From: Mesocentrotus franciscanus | Lineage: Eukaryota > Echinodermata > Echinoidea > Camarodonta > Strongylocentrotidae | Reading direction: 5' to 3' | Length of the DNA stretch: 64,000 bases | Assembly: GCA_037976565.1 (NCBI GenBank) | Contig: CP137666.1 | Coordinates: 55,732,740-55,796,739, forward strand | Shown: positions 51,701-64,000 of the stretch, piece after piece | How the letters are laid out: each line of letters begins with the position of its first letter | Numbering within the stretch: position 1 is the first letter of the stretch | The notes under the pieces: generated by a model | What the model saw: only the letters and a program-made list of their open reading frames with translations | What the model was told of the DNA's origin: nothing | Database searches by the model: none | Translations under genes and position numbers: made by a program

Positions 51701-52477
51701 CAACTGGTGCTTGTTTGTATAGGTTGCCAAAGATGTTTTAAATACTTCAAAATTTAAAATATACATGTACATCTTCATTTAACCCCTCATATATGTAGAT
51801 GAATAGTACACTGTACCTTTAGATCCAAGATTCCTACTTTTATGACCAAATGCACTGATAGGTAATTTATATTCAGGGTGATAAACACTGCAACTACATG
51901 TACTCTTCATGTCAGTTCTTATGCCATGATAGTTACAGTGATTACATAAAAGGTAGCTACTTTCTCCACAATTTGTATAATAAATCTTGATTCCATTCAA
52001 ATATGAATAATTTTGCTAATTACAACTTGTTCATGTCATGTTTTATAATGTATTCTGATATAATTTTTGATTTCCTATCCTTTCCAAACAATGACCAATC
52101 CCATTGTCAAATCTTTCCACTCTCTCCCTTCTGCATGCATTATTTTGGCCAATGAAATCATACAAGGCCCGATGTCCCCATTTTTGTTTTGTCCATGTCC
52201 CCCTTTGTGTGAATATCAGCAAAGCCGGACAGCTGCAAACTCAAGGAGAAGGCCACACAGATGATTGAAGAGTGAGAGATTCAAACCTATCTCCCAACAA
52301 TTTTATTTTCAGACTTATTCTCCACTATTCTCTATATCTCATCTACTCATCAGTAATACCTCCAAATTGGGATGATTCATCATGCAAGTTATTAAGCCAA
52401 TTCAATGACAGTATAGACCTGTTATACCGTATCTCTCTTGCTCTCTGTCTGTCTGTCTGTCCCTCAGTGTGTGTTCG

Positions 52478-52522
<45 letters not shown>

Positions 52523-55500
52523 CTCTCTATCTCTCTCTCTCACTCATGTCTCTGTGAGAAGTGAGATGTTCATGTGTATATCTTACACCTCACTACTAGT
52601 ACTAGAAATGTCTAGGAAAAAAAATTACCAGTGACCCAATTTGACTCTTCATCATGTGTAACACTGTTATCCATGAACCCTGTAGATCAGATATGAAGGA
52701 AAATATCTTTGCTCTTCCTAGAGAAATCCTATTCCCAAAACATTTGTAAATCAAGTTGTAACTACCTGTATGTTACTGCTCTTGGAAAACGGAATAAACA
52801 TACATGTACATGTAAATTTGGAGCATAAAAAACATGAATGACAAGTTAATGTACATGTAGGCTACTGCCAATAATCGCTCCTCCTAGATATTGACATTAA
52901 GGTTGGGAGAGGGGGGTACTATATATAGAACACATCATGCATGAATTATTTACCTCCATGTACAGTATGTATGTACTACAGCAGATATGTGAAGCTCATG
53001 CATTATGAAGTATCCCTGACGCACTCTTTGAATCTCATCATCAATTCATTCATGTTCATCAATTATGATGGAGATGAATATATGCTGGTACATGCACGGC
53101 TAGCCTGCTAGATGGGCCAAAATCTACATAGAATGCATTGTAGTGCACATTGGCGTTTTAATCAATTCCCAATTTAAAATATGACATTGTTGTATTTCAT
53201 TCCAGACGTTGCCAAAATCAGTTTGCAGTAGGGTATGCATATCAGCTCTCTCTCTCTCTCTGTTCTTTGAAGCACATTATATAGCTTCTCTCTTTAAGTA
53301 TCATTAATCCCATTTTTCCTACCAGCAGAATACATTGGATCTGCTACAAATATCAAATAGTCGACCAGATAGCTGTCTACCGTAAACAATAATAAAAAAT
53401 AAATTTACGAAGAACAAAAACAGTACAAATGAATACATGTCTAATCAAGACCAATGAATAAGGCCAGGCTGTTTAAACAATTTCGAAATGTTCCATGTTT
53501 AAAAAAAAATACTTGGTGAATTGTTGTAAATGGAAAAGGATTTCCATTTGCACAGAAAAGCCTACATCCTTTGTCTTCAAAGTAGAATTTGTCACCTCTC
53601 TGCAAAGACAACTGCTTTAGTTTACAAATTAATGTATTTAGGTTTATCAAAATTGATTCCCTAGTGTAATATATTCTATTCATAGATGATAACATCTCTA
53701 CTGGAATCAATCTGTAATACATCACATTTTGTTGGCATTAATCTACATTTGCTACTCTCCACCCAGGTAAAGTAAATTAGTACAGGGTAAGAAGAAATTC
53801 CATGAATGATTTATGCGCCTCATGGCGGCTCACTGGCTCAGCTACAGCTGGGGTAAAGATATGATACCTCGTATTAAGTGCAGTAGAGTATAGTAGCTGT
53901 GCTATATGTATAAATGGACCTTTTATTACTATTATTACTATTAATATTCAGCAAAGCTTTTCAGTTCTAGAATAAGGCAGCTGCCTAATTTTCAGTTAAT
54001 GAATGGGTACATTACATCCTTTACTTTAAAATGCAGAGTGAAAGATGTACAAAATGCACTGTTAATACTATCTATAAAGTAATTATACTATTATACCATA
54101 ACTTAAATGTCCACATACATTGTCTACATGTTTAACTACTGACATACATGTAATGTTGAAGAGACAGTAAAGCTCAAATATTTTACAGAAAATGGTAATG
54201 AAATAATTCTCATTTCATTCAAGTATTATTCATTTCATTTCACTGGCTTAACGAAAAGATCACCATACCTGCATACTTGTGTAATTATGATTTTATTCAC
54301 AACATTTCATGTGTCATATGATATACCTCAATTTTAATTCAATTTATAAATATACATGTATTTCAAGGCTGGATAAAATACAGTGTATTTTGCTATTCTT
54401 TCAGCTACATGTATGCTTCTCTTTCATCCTCTCCCTAGGTCTTTCCATTCACTCCCTTGCTCTATTTTTCTCTTCAGAGTCTTGTTCCCTCTTTCTTTAT
54501 TTTTTTTTGAGCACCAACAGGCAGCTTAGGCCATATTACTGGATTGCCTAGATTCAATTTCTTCTCCCTCTGTCTCCCTGAAATTAACCGCTGCTTATTA
54601 GGTTAACATCAGATTCATGAACGCATTTGACACTGTAGGAGTGTGATTCAAGGTATCGAGAGCTGCTGCCAGGATTGTAATACTTGCAGCAAAGGTCAAC
54701 AGTCTGATATTTCTAGTTTTTCTACAGATGTAATGAATTTATAGCATTAACTTTGAATACTTGAAACCTTTCATTATTTAGTTTAAATTACTAATAATTG
54801 TAACATATTACAGATATAGAAGCAATTGCATAGGACTGGATGTGGCTATCAAAGATGTCTGTTCATCATACAGATTATTTTTTGCCAAATACAGGTAACA
54901 GGTAAGAACTGAGCAGATCCTATATCATCTATTACATCTTTCTTTCAATGATTCAAATACTTGTTCATTGTATACATGTACCCATACATGGATGAATCAC
55001 ATTTTTTCTAACTTTGTTAATTTTGTTTGTTGGTCCAAAGAACCCATTTAATTTTGCCAGGTCTCCTTAATTGTTGCATGTCGACAATTCATGCTTATAT
55101 TAACCTTACTAGCATGGAACTCCAAAGGCAGATAATTATTTGTTCACACATCTAAGTGTAACGAAAAAACAAGCATTTTCAGACTGAAATTTTCATCTTG
55201 GAAATGGAGGAAAAAAAGAGATAAGAAGAACAACAAATATCAATTACAAAATTGCTGTAAGGAAATCTCACTTGGAAAAAAAGCACATAAAAAAGAGTTA
55301 ATGATCACAGAACAGTGGTTCTTACTACCCGGGTAAAAGGTCATATTTATGAAGTTCAAGCTCGTGCTCTTCCAAGTAAACACAAGCCAGAGAACTTGAA
55401 AAATAGATCATTAGTCAAATGACAAGTATACAGTGACCCTTATTAAATACCTTCTTGCAGACAGACAATATACAAAGTTCTGCCTCTCTTGTTTTTGATA

Positions 55501-58500
55501 AATCTAATTTAAAGTACAAATTATTAATTTCCAGAGAACAAGGCATTTGAAGGAGAAAAAGAATTTGTCAAGACTGGAACATAACAATGTACAGGTATGA
55601 TAAATAGGGCATAATTAGGCCTGTACACAAGCAGTTTGGGTTTTGGGTTTTTGAAAGATTTACGTTGCTTTCAAAATCAAGACAAATCACAATAATAACA
55701 ATAAATACAGGGCAAACAATCTGTGATTAAATAGAATGAGAAAAATACGCATATCATTCCTACAAGTTTAACACACATTACAAATCATCCATGAATACAT
55801 GTACATGTACTACACTGGACTTTAAAAAAAAAAGGAAAAGAAGAAAATGAAGTTAATCAATGATGTTAGTCTTTTTTGTCTATGACTCAACAACAAGATC
55901 AACTAATAACACTACTAACCTCCATGCATTGTCCTGGGGACAGACGGCTGATTGGCTTGGGCCGTTAACGTATTGTACATTAATCTATCTGTAATTGCAA
56001 AGAGTGGATAAAATAAAAACTGTGTCAGATGAACTGTAAACACATTCAAACGTGTCATTTCCAGACACATGGTTTGCTCTAAATTTGTCACTTTTTAAAA
56101 TATACATCTCTACATGAAACAGGATTAGAAGCAGGAAAAAAGGGATCTTTCACTTCATTTTGTCTAACTATTTTCAAAGCTTTAGCAGTTCCTACTCAAG
56201 GACTTTTCTCTTTATAATAACAGAACTGAGACAGAAATAATTGTTTTGGGCATTTAGCTTTTTTTGTGCTCATTTATATGGACAAGAAGGTATGTAGCAT
56301 GAGTTTAGCAAAACAAAAATAGACAACCATGCAGCAATGAAAAAGGCAAATAAAAGGTACAAAGTACGATTGTGAAATGCTTTGAAACAGAATACAGGTA
56401 TGTTTTTTCATGCTTGTTAAACATATGAAATAAATGCGGGTGGTAAAAATCCATTTTCAGATCCCTAAACAAAATATTTACAATGTTCTTGGGACCCACT
56501 GGAAAAAGCTTTTAAAGCATTCATGTAACATACTGAAAAATAACAAAGTTTAGTTTGTTGAAAATAGTATGCTATTTAATGCAAGGTCAAATATAACAGC
56601 ATGACTCCAAAAATTCAGAAATCTTGGGTCCAGTAACACAGCAACAAAAACCTAAATTTGGCTTTCATTATCTTAAATTAAAGAATGCTACATGTACATG
56701 TAGAACAGAACCTCTCAATATGAATAATATCAGTGGACCAGATAATTTATTGTCCTCTTAAAAATGACATAATGTATGATATTTTAATAAACTATAAACA
56801 AATATATTCTATCCCCCTATGTCGAAGTATCTATCTACTTAAATTTAGACAAAGTTGTAATTTAGGTCTTGAAATGTAATGAGCATACTATTGTATCATT
56901 CTGGTAAAAGAAATATGTATACATAAAGGAGAAGTACGCTATGGTAGTATTAATGCTCACTGAGATATTGCATTGAGCACTGCTGATGATGCTTGCTTCC
57001 CGTCTATTCTTCTGCACTTAATTGTAACCATTCATCATGTAGCACACAACAATAGAATCTCCCTACTAGCCAGCCATTTCAGTTGTTGGACAATTCAGAT
57101 TTACACACACTTTGAAAAGGGTTGTTAAAAGGTGGTTCAACACCGATTGATTTTAAGGTCAACAAAGTTCAAATTCTACTTTGTCATGTTTCCTGATCAA
57201 AGATGAGCAGTTTGAAATAAAAAAAGAGTTCTAGAAGATAAGTTTTTATTTAATGCCTAGTTGAATTGATAAATAAATTTCAAGTATTTGTGTTAAACAA
57301 CAACTACTCTAAGTAAATTATCAGTTTCTCAAACTGAAAGAAGGTCAATCATCTGATATAATCTGTTTGAGACCTTGGAAATCACTCATTAAACTAAAAA
57401 AGGAATAATTCAATTAGAACATTCCTCCATTTGCTTCGATTTCACTCGCATACATACATGTAAATGGAGGTTAACTCGCAATATTTAGTTAATATGCATT
57501 GTAGTATGTTCCTTTTATCTAATAAATTGATTGATAATTGATAAATAACTTTTCATTTGATATTTATACAGAAACTAATTTTAAAACTGACTTCAGTTTA
57601 AACATATGAACTAAAATATTTAAACGATAGACTGAGAGAAAGGAGAATTGTAGACACAATTCTGTTCATCACCCCTACAACAGGAGCTTTACCAGTTGCC
57701 GATCAAAAGCGCTGAAAACCTGTTCCTCCTAAGGCTAATTTCCTGTATGTGGAAATGGTAAATTTTGATCTATTTTTACGGCAACATTTTTTTATGATCA
57801 CAGCTGTGCCCAATTAAAGCTGACCTATTTTGTTATATATTTGGCAAATCTCTATCCTCTCACTAATTCCACTTGGATCCGTTTTCTTGTTCTGGGTACT
57901 AAATCTATAAAGAGCCACAGTGGACTTATGCATATTGTTTTTTCTGTTTTCATGATGTGCGATTGCTAAGCAGGATGGGTAAAGAGGAACAACAATTATT
58001 TCTACGGATTTGATACAGAGATCAAGAATGGATCTAAAAAGCTGATAATCACCCACTAGAGCTCAAAACAATCATGCAATTTAGCACTGATTAAAAACAT
58101 GCATATAGCAGCAAAATGGTCATACTGTGTGTCATAGCACATTGTTAGTCATCATCATATTGCATACAATTTTGGGGAAAGGTGATTTTGCAAGTAAAAA
58201 ACTGGAGTTGTTTCCTTCCCCAAACAGTGATAAAATACATGTACTTGTATATTATGACTCTTTTTCTTCATCTGATACGATAATCATTAAAAATTTCTTT
58301 AGAAAATTACAAAAACAAATTGAGGCTGTAGAATATCATACACTTCAATTCAATGAGATCTGTGAGATTTGGAGGACATGTTTTCTGCCTATCAATTGAC
58401 TTTCAGGAAAATTATTACCAGCCTAAATCATTTTATCATTTCATATTCATTCATGGGTTATTCTTTTAAATTCTAAGTCAAACACATTTTCATCTAGAGC

Positions 58501-61500
58501 CTCTTTGTCACTAATCTAATATTTCATCAAAGAAACAATCCTTTGATCTAAAATGACTAAAAAGCACTTAAAGTATTGAGTTTCCTATTGAGGGCAAAAG
58601 ATTACAAAATTAAGCTGTATGAATTTCTTTTAATTCATTGCTCAATTTTCTCCTAGCAAAAACAATAAAAAATGATTATGAAACCTGCAACAAAGTAACA
58701 CTAAGCAGAATGGAATAAGATAATTCACCAATCAATCATACTTACGTTGATAGTTCTGGTAAGCCCCAAGTTGTGAGGCAGTGTAATGATCTCCGACCAT
58801 ACTATCATGATCTAATAAGGTATGAGAAAAAAAAAATCACAAAGATCATTAAATTGATAACAATCCATGAAGAATGTATAGCCATCTCACTGAAACTTTC
58901 CAAGAAGTGTTGAAAGTTGAAACAAACATAGGATTAATGTTGTAGGAGGCTTTGTGGGTTACAGATTTCATTATATTGAAAGTAATTGGACCATTCATAA
59001 ATCTATTCATTGAAATGAATTAAATGCATGTTTGCATATCTATAGATACAAAACTTGATACATCAAGATTCCAACAATGCTTCATAAAAATAAATTAAAA
59101 TTAAAAAAAAGCATTGGTCGCTAGAGAATATGAATACACACATGGGGAATCAAAAAATCTTAATTTTGTGAGTTCACTGAGTAAGTTTTAGCAAGGAGCA
59201 AAATATGTAAGGTGTAGTGAGCGCACATTTATTGATAAACATCATAAGGGGGAAATACATCTACTTGTGATACAATAAACCCTGTAATAATAGAAATACA
59301 TTACAGATTAACAGAAGTCAAGTGTACATCATTTCTGACCAAAGTCCCTCTTGTGCAAGATATCTGTACACTATCCATGATGAAGAAAATAGTGCGTACA
59401 CAATTTTTTTTATTCATCGACATAAAGCATAAGCAGGTGCTCCTACAGTAATACACAACACCAAGAGAAAGGACCAATGCTTAATGCGGCGCTGTTCTGA
59501 CCTTGTTCACACTCTCACATATAAAGAACAAACTGAGTGATAAAACTGTTGAAAAATATATGTATCATAAGTATCAGGCAAGAATTTGTGACTTATTTAG
59601 AAATTAAAACAAACCACACAGAGGACTTTTTCTCTCTCTCTTCAAAATTTGAAACATCTGATATCTAGTAACCCCCCTATTCAAGCAACGTTGATATTCT
59701 AGAATTGCTTTCTTTTTCAACTCTAAATTTATCCTTCTTAGATACTTACATGTATACAAATAATATCACTGGATTCAATAATTCCTATCAAAATTCATCA
59801 TGATTTTACTTGATTAATTCAATTTAATTTTCTGATTAAAATAATTGTGGATTGGAAAACGTGCCACTCCTATTACTGTGTAAGTGGCACTTGTCCTGGA
59901 GTTTGTTTGTTTATTTTGTTTGTCCAGTGTGAGTCTATATTACACTCTATCCAATTTATCTTTAAATGGTATATTTATCAATGCACCCTTTGTTCATATT
60001 TTAAAGAAAAAATACATCAATTCAAAATCTTTGGAGAATGTGAACAGAGCCAAAGCCAGAAAGCAAGCCAGCCAGCCACCCAGCCAGCCACAAGGTATTG
60101 TGTTACATTGCGCAGGCTTTTCCCCCCCATCTTGGCGATTCTTTGTGCAAATGTCACAGAGAATAGGTTAGTTAGCATGAGAAAAGAGGTGAATGGCTGC
60201 TGGAGAAACCTAAAGAAATAACATGAATACATTTTGTATAGCAAGAAGAAATGAGATTTCTTCCCTCATAATGCATGAGCATGTCTGCATTGCACAGACC
60301 CTTTACCACTACTGGGTGTTAATTGAAAAAACAATCCACTTACAGACTCACAGTACAATTGTACTGCAATCTTAAATGACTACTAAAATATAGTATAAAT
60401 GTTTATCAATTATATACTCCTTGCTATAAATAACAATTAATGTGATTTTACTTTAAAATAAAATCAAAGTTGTAGTATGGGTCTTATAAAATAGACTAGA
60501 CCAACCAGAACATGGGATGGTACTATTCTTACATCTAAATTTATATTCAGCATTCATGAATATTGTAATGGGTACATTAAGTGCATCACGTCACTACATT
60601 AAGACTTGGTGAAAGGAAAATGTTTCACAACTGCAAAAATGTATTATTAACTATTTAATCCCTCAAAAGATCATTCCAAACAGGCAGTCACTTTGATAGA
60701 TATCATATGAATGTTTTTGACAGAGAAATATGTGACTATATTGCATATCTATAAAAGTACGAAGTACATGTAGAAATTGTTCCAATTTACCCCAGCACTT
60801 TGGCAATTACAGCTTTACACACGCAATTCATTTTCAATGAGCTGCACTTTCAACGAGCCTAATGAGTTCTTCCTTCTTTCTACCACCTGCCTGAAAACTC
60901 TTGATGAGTTATTTCTCACAACAGATGAAAATGGGTTTATACAATCATATGAACAGAGTGGATGAGTCTCTATTTAAAAAAAGAAAAAGGGAGGGTTACA
61001 TGGAGAGGGATAGGGAGTGGAAGACATAAAGGGAGCAGTCAGACAAGTATAAAGAGAAAGTATGAAGAGAAATTAAGCATAATCTACAAAATCTGTTGTA
61101 GGCAAAAGGAATGGGTTAGAAGAGCTACAATTAAAAGTGTATTCAAAAGCAAGCACAAAAAAGGAAAGAAAAAGAATTGAAATGTATTTATGTCTCAATC
61201 TCAACAGATAGGGTTGGATACAAAGTAGAGTAACGTTGACAAGTTTTCTCTTTAAAATTCATCAAGGGAAATTGAAATATCCAAATTATTTCCTATGCAA
61301 ATTGTTCCGCAGCAAGTTAATACAAAGCATAAAGATTCCTCCACACATAACTAAGGAGAATGTTTAATATAACCTACATATACTGTATATAAAATAAATT
61401 AATGACACATCAAGGGTAAAGTACTAGTTTATCACAGGTGGACAATTTGTGTCAAAGTATACCTGGCAATAGATGTGAATTTACCTCCTGAAAAGGAAAT

Positions 61501-63788
61501 GGATCACAAGATGTGGCAATTTGCATTAATATCAATGTTTTCTGACATACATGTGTAGACTGCTGTACCTACACTGCTACAGACTCAAGTGATTCATGCC
61601 ACATGAAGTACACTGTGCACACCATGATTCAACAGACTCTGTGCCAGAGTAGAGAGGAGGGTGGTGAATAAAGCAAGTTTAAAATAGAATTTAGAGGTGT
61701 CGCTGAGAAGTACATTCACACTGAATAGTAGGTCATTCGGCTGTGACTGCACTGCTCATAATCTGTGGCCTTATTAGGTCACAGAGTTCATTGACCTTTC
61801 ACAGTAGACTATGGTGTAAGTCATGGTGAACCCAGAGCTATCAAGAAGGCTCCTGTCTTCATACAGACAGGCTACAACAGGTGCACATCTAGTCTACTGG
61901 AAAAAGGAAAGGATCAGTATCAACCTCAAAAAGGTAATGAGATGGTATGGGTTGGCAGGATTATTCACTACACATTCCAGGTTTTAAAGGAGGCCCCTTC
62001 TTCTTTTCTATTCCTTATCTCATTTTAGCAAACACATGTGTGTGCGAACTTAGTAATTGTCATTATTCAAGATATGCATGTAATTTATATAATCAGATAT
62101 GAAGATAACAGCAAAATCAAACAGCTGTAATGTTTGCTTCCTTCTAATCTGAAATGATATATCTCATTATTACATGAACTCATTTCAGAGACTTGGCTAA
62201 CAGTGCAATGTAAAATAAATTAAATGATCCTATCATACATGTATTATCTACTGATACATACGTGTAATACAATAACATTTAGCCTTTGAAACATCTACAA
62301 TGTGCATGAAACAGATTTTAACACTAAATCATCCAAAAGGTATCAACCCATTTTGAAAAAAGAACTAATCATGTACAAAGCTAATTGCTACAGTATTGTT
62401 TCTAGAAATGTACTTTGTATATTACAGAGTAATTTACAAATAAGTATAAAGTGGCCATCAAACAAAATGTTGAATACATTTTGTGGAAAGTGTAAACTTA
62501 CGTCCATGTAGCCAAGCATAAAATGGGAGAAATTCACTAAAAACTATCCTAAAAACCCAATCATCAAAAGAACACAGGCCTACACATTTATTTGAAATAT
62601 TTTTAATTCATAGGCAGTCTAATAAAATAAAAAATTGAAATGTACACTGCACGTGATGAGGCCATAGCAAATTATACTTTGTACATTGTAAGTTACACTA
62701 CATGTAGAGTATGGTCAAATATGATAAACATTAATAATTAACTTGTTATTACTTTAAATCTAATTATCAACTTTTCAGATTTTAATTCTACAAAAAAATA
62801 ATGAATTGATGATGAATTTACAATATAACTACATGTGTGACTAAGGCTCTCTTACTCATACAAATTTTGTCATGAACATCATGGATCAATGAATTTCATT
62901 GAAAAAATAGCTTGTATTGTGAACTAATGCCTAGAACACTGTACGTATTACAAACTATACAGTCCTTTCTATATACAGGTATATGTAAGAAATGCACACA
63001 CAATATAAAATATAATTATAATAATATTTGTTTTGATGTGCCCGTATAATGTATAAATTAATAATATAGTTGTGAATTACATGTGTAGACTGCATAATTC
63101 TAAACACTGAGTTTATGACTCGCACTTATTTCAAAGTTTTAAACACACTACACATTTGGATTTTGGAATATAACATTATACATATATACATGTACAATGG
63201 CTAAACATTTCATGAACATTTGTTATACATGTATGTACATACAATTTATATAAGATATTATTGCACAAAATTGTTAGTTGCCATTTCACCAGATTTTTTT
63301 GCACCTATTTATACTTAAAATAATGGTCTGATATTACTGGTTTGAATGTGAAAGAAGAGTAGATCATGAAACGCAGGTAGTAATAGCATGGCTTTATTTC
63401 TTTTAAATAAACAAAAGTAGTAAGAACATAAAATGAAGCAGAAATCTAGCAACATAAGATAATGCAATATCTTAAACCAACAAAAACAAAAAGAATGTTA
63501 ATTTGTTGGAAGAAATATTAAAAAGCAAGTTCAAGTGAAGACCTAGAAACCCGTGAGCTGTTGGTGCATGTTACTTCAGGGTGAGTTGGTGAAGAAAAGT
63601 TAACAAGAAGTGTTCAAAGAGATGGAGATAGATATTATAAACATAAACAAGAAAGAGTGGTTTTAGAAATGATAATTAAAAAAAAAGGAAACACATAATA
63701 ACCAAAAAATTAAAAAACATCTCACATTGCCGTGCATAACCCAGGTCATTCTGTTGCTGCTGAGGTTTCGGTATGCCTACATGGTGAC
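42457..63788 (-). CDS. Two-HMG-box nuclear protein with acidic tail (5' end outside window)
   Basis: Spliced gene of eight visible coding exons (63788-63726, 58811-58746, 55988-55920, 47301-47143, 47020-46818, 44703-44593, 43687-43442, 42732-42457). Every junction has AG acceptor and GT donor bases and all phases agree (1,1,1,1,0,0,0), giving 396 complete residues and a TGA stop. From the first full codon: residues 1-120 are rich in Gln, Tyr, Asn and Pro; 134-162 are strongly basic, with KKRGRKP and KKRRKRNR (NLS and AT-hook-like); about 160-223 are HMG box 1; about 235-305 are HMG box 2 (KPKKPPTAYFYFL ... CGEEWNKLTDEQKKPY); 306-376 are Pro/Gln/Met-rich; 377-396 are nearly all Asp/Glu. HMG boxes bend DNA through the minor groove, and acidic tails modulate this in HMGB proteins, so a chromatin or transcription role is inferred. 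The boxes are divergent and I cannot assign a named orthologue. The start codon lies beyond 63788. Confidence 0.88.
43442..43687 (-). CDS. HMG-box gene, complete box 2
   Basis: 246-bp, 82-codon exon in phase 0 at both ends, with a CCTGTTTTGCAG acceptor and a GTATGG donor. It carries all of HMG box 2: DPDKPKKPPTAYFYFLTDF, ending in YKTYQGRMEDWRKK. This is the most conserved-looking exon of the gene and the clearest basis for the family call. Confidence 0.93.
44593..44703 (-). CDS. HMG-box gene, second half of box 1
   Basis: 111-bp, 37-codon exon in phase 0 at both ends, with a CTGTAG acceptor and a GTAAAT donor. It encodes ASEITKACGMKW ... EKEPYQEKAGVDRKRYEAE, the helix 2 and helix 3 part of HMG box 1. 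The W plus the DRKRYEAE ending resemble the DKARYERE ending of HMGB boxes. Because it is symmetric, skipping it would keep the frame but destroy box 1. Confidence 0.9.
46818..47020 (-). CDS. HMG-box gene, basic region and first half of box 1
   Basis: 203-bp exon between a CTCTTGCAG acceptor and a GTGAGT donor. It encodes the basic nuclear-localisation segment (PKKRGRKP, then KGKKRRKRNR) and the N-terminal half of HMG box 1 (RAKTAYFFFLDVFRKNY). It ends in phase 0 inside the box, after DGDQIPR. The AT-hook-like RGRKP just upstream of an HMG box could add a second minor-groove contact; that is inference. Confidence 0.9.
47143..47301 (-). CDS. HMG-box gene, fourth visible coding exon
   Basis: 159-bp exon between an ACACTAG acceptor and a GTAAAA donor. 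It encodes about 52 residues (RSADAQVYSISEAG ... NLMVSSQ) with no recognised domain, Ser/Gln/Asn-rich. Its final G joins AG of the next exon to make a Glu codon. Confidence 0.8.
47460..47744. mobile_element. TTAA-flanked MITE (piggyBac-like) near an HMG-gene exon
   Basis: Ends AGGGAGTGTAG and CTACACTCCCT, with TTAA on both sides (47456-47459 and 47745-47748). TTAA target duplication is the mark of piggyBac-type insertion. The interior is CpG-rich (CGCGCTAGCGTTCGCGAAAC) and non-coding. It lies in an intron about 160 bp upstream of the exon at 47301. Confidence 0.7.
48014..48454. mobile_element. GC-rich inverted-repeat element in HMG-gene intron
   Basis: Ends GTCACATAT and ATATGTGAC, about 440 bp, with an interior markedly richer in GC and CpG than the flanks, as in the 7513-8052 element. 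The flanking target duplication is not clear. Confidence 0.5.
48755..48825. repeat. 16-bp tandem repeat
   Basis: Unit ATGAATGATTTTACAA repeated about four times, with C to A changes in later units. Confidence 0.8.
49045..49100. repeat. GA-rich simple tract
   Basis: Purine-rich run (GAGAGGAGAAAGAGAAAGAG and similar) in an HMG-gene intron. Apparent minus-strand ORFs here are Ser/Leu-rich translations of the repeat. Confidence 0.8.
49665..49950. repeat. Long GA-rich purine tract
   Basis: Nearly 290 bp dominated by G and A on the plus strand, with (GA)n cores near 49780 and 49860. Such tracts can form triplex DNA. Not coding. Confidence 0.8.
51563..51692. repeat. 65-bp tandem duplication
   Basis: Two adjacent, nearly identical 65-bp units (AAAAGCATAATGGTGAATTG ... 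AAATTAAAATTTTGACA). The near-identity suggests a recent event. It lies in an intron of the HMG-box gene. Confidence 0.9.
52482..52545. repeat. (CT)n microsatellite with interruptions
   Basis: CT runs broken by CACTAT and ATCTCT, preceded by (GTCT)n at 52447-52460. Confidence 0.9.
55920..55988 (-). CDS. HMG-box gene, third visible coding exon
   Basis: 69-bp exon between an ATTACAG acceptor and a GTTAGT donor. It encodes RLMYNTLTAQANQPSVPRTM plus two residues, and its last base completes a Gly codon with the next exon. The phases match on both sides. Confidence 0.78.
58746..58811 (-). CDS. HMG-box gene, second visible coding exon
   Basis: 66-bp exon between an ATTAG acceptor and a GTAAGT donor, with phase 1 at both ends. 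It encodes a Tyr/Gln/His-rich segment beginning HDSMVGDHYTASQLG. No other frame is needed to join it to both neighbours without stops. Confidence 0.78.
60050..60095. repeat. GCCA-rich simple repeat
   Basis: Repeats of AGCCAGCC, including CAGCCAGCCACCCAGCCAGC. Short, intronic. Confidence 0.7.
63726..63788 (-). CDS. HMG-box gene, first visible coding exon
   Basis: 63-bp exon between an ATTAG acceptor and a GTGAGA donor. It begins with two bases of a split codon and ends with one base (T) that forms TAT with the next exon. It encodes residues 1-20, including the run PKPQQQQ. The upstream exon is outside the window. Confidence 0.75.
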
Positions 63789-64000
63789 CTAATGATAAGA
63801 AATTAATGATGATAAAATGCAATTATCAAAATTAAAAGAAATGGAATGATTTAAAAAAAAACTTTGTAGAAACTGACAATATCGGAAGACAAGAAGAAAT
63901 GCTTTGGCGCATTTTTTATACATCAATGATCAATGACCATACTTTCTGGCCTATACATCCTTGAAAACCTGTTCAATACTTTGACCTGAGCAACAAAATA

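Noticed and set aside
52272..52634. 120-residue plus-strand ORF
   Set aside because: Its long Ser/Leu and Cys/Val/Ser runs are the (CT)n and (GTCT)n repeats; no splice structure or domain.

Overview
The window reads as genomic DNA of an animal, most likely a marine invertebrate deuterostome (echinoderm-like). The grounds are spliced genes with GT-AG introns, low gene density, AT-rich non-coding DNA, short inverted-repeat elements, a tRNA-like SINE, (CT)n, (AT)n and (TTTC)n microsatellites and very frequent TACATGTA palindromes. The animal assignment is firm; the phylum is an inference. There is no operon structure, rRNA operon, CRISPR array or intact tRNA gene.

Two spliced genes are well supported, both on the minus strand. 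(1) A RASSF1/3/5-like gene begins at 30395. A 15-codon first coding exon is joined to a 792-bp second exon that ends inside an atypical C1 zinc finger. The rest of the gene is not visible and should lie at lower coordinates, perhaps beyond the left edge. A separate promoter-type first exon at 5066-4859 has a donor in the same phase and may be an alternative start of the same locus or the start of another gene. (2) A gene for a protein with two HMG boxes runs from 63788 (entering from the right edge) to a stop at 42457. I reconstructed eight exons by matching splice sites and phases, giving 396 complete residues: a Gln/Tyr/Asn-rich N-terminal region, a basic segment with an RGRKP motif, two HMG boxes and a 20-residue acidic tail. 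It is probably a nuclear architectural DNA-binding protein.

Layout: 1-5.3 kb holds repeats and the candidate alternative first exon. 5.3-29.4 kb is non-coding, intron-like DNA with many miniature inverted-repeat elements. 29.4-30.4 kb is the 5' end of the RASSF-like gene. 30.9-31.2 kb is a SINE. 32.3-32.5 kb holds an unassigned plus-strand exon candidate. 32.6-42.4 kb is non-coding and may include a long 3' UTR of the HMG gene. 42.4-64 kb is the HMG-box gene.

The most distinctive non-coding feature is a family of about 70-bp foldback elements: six full copies with both arms recognisable, plus a degenerate, an interrupted and two half copies. One copy is split by a different inverted-repeat element. 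The two genes have no evident functional link.
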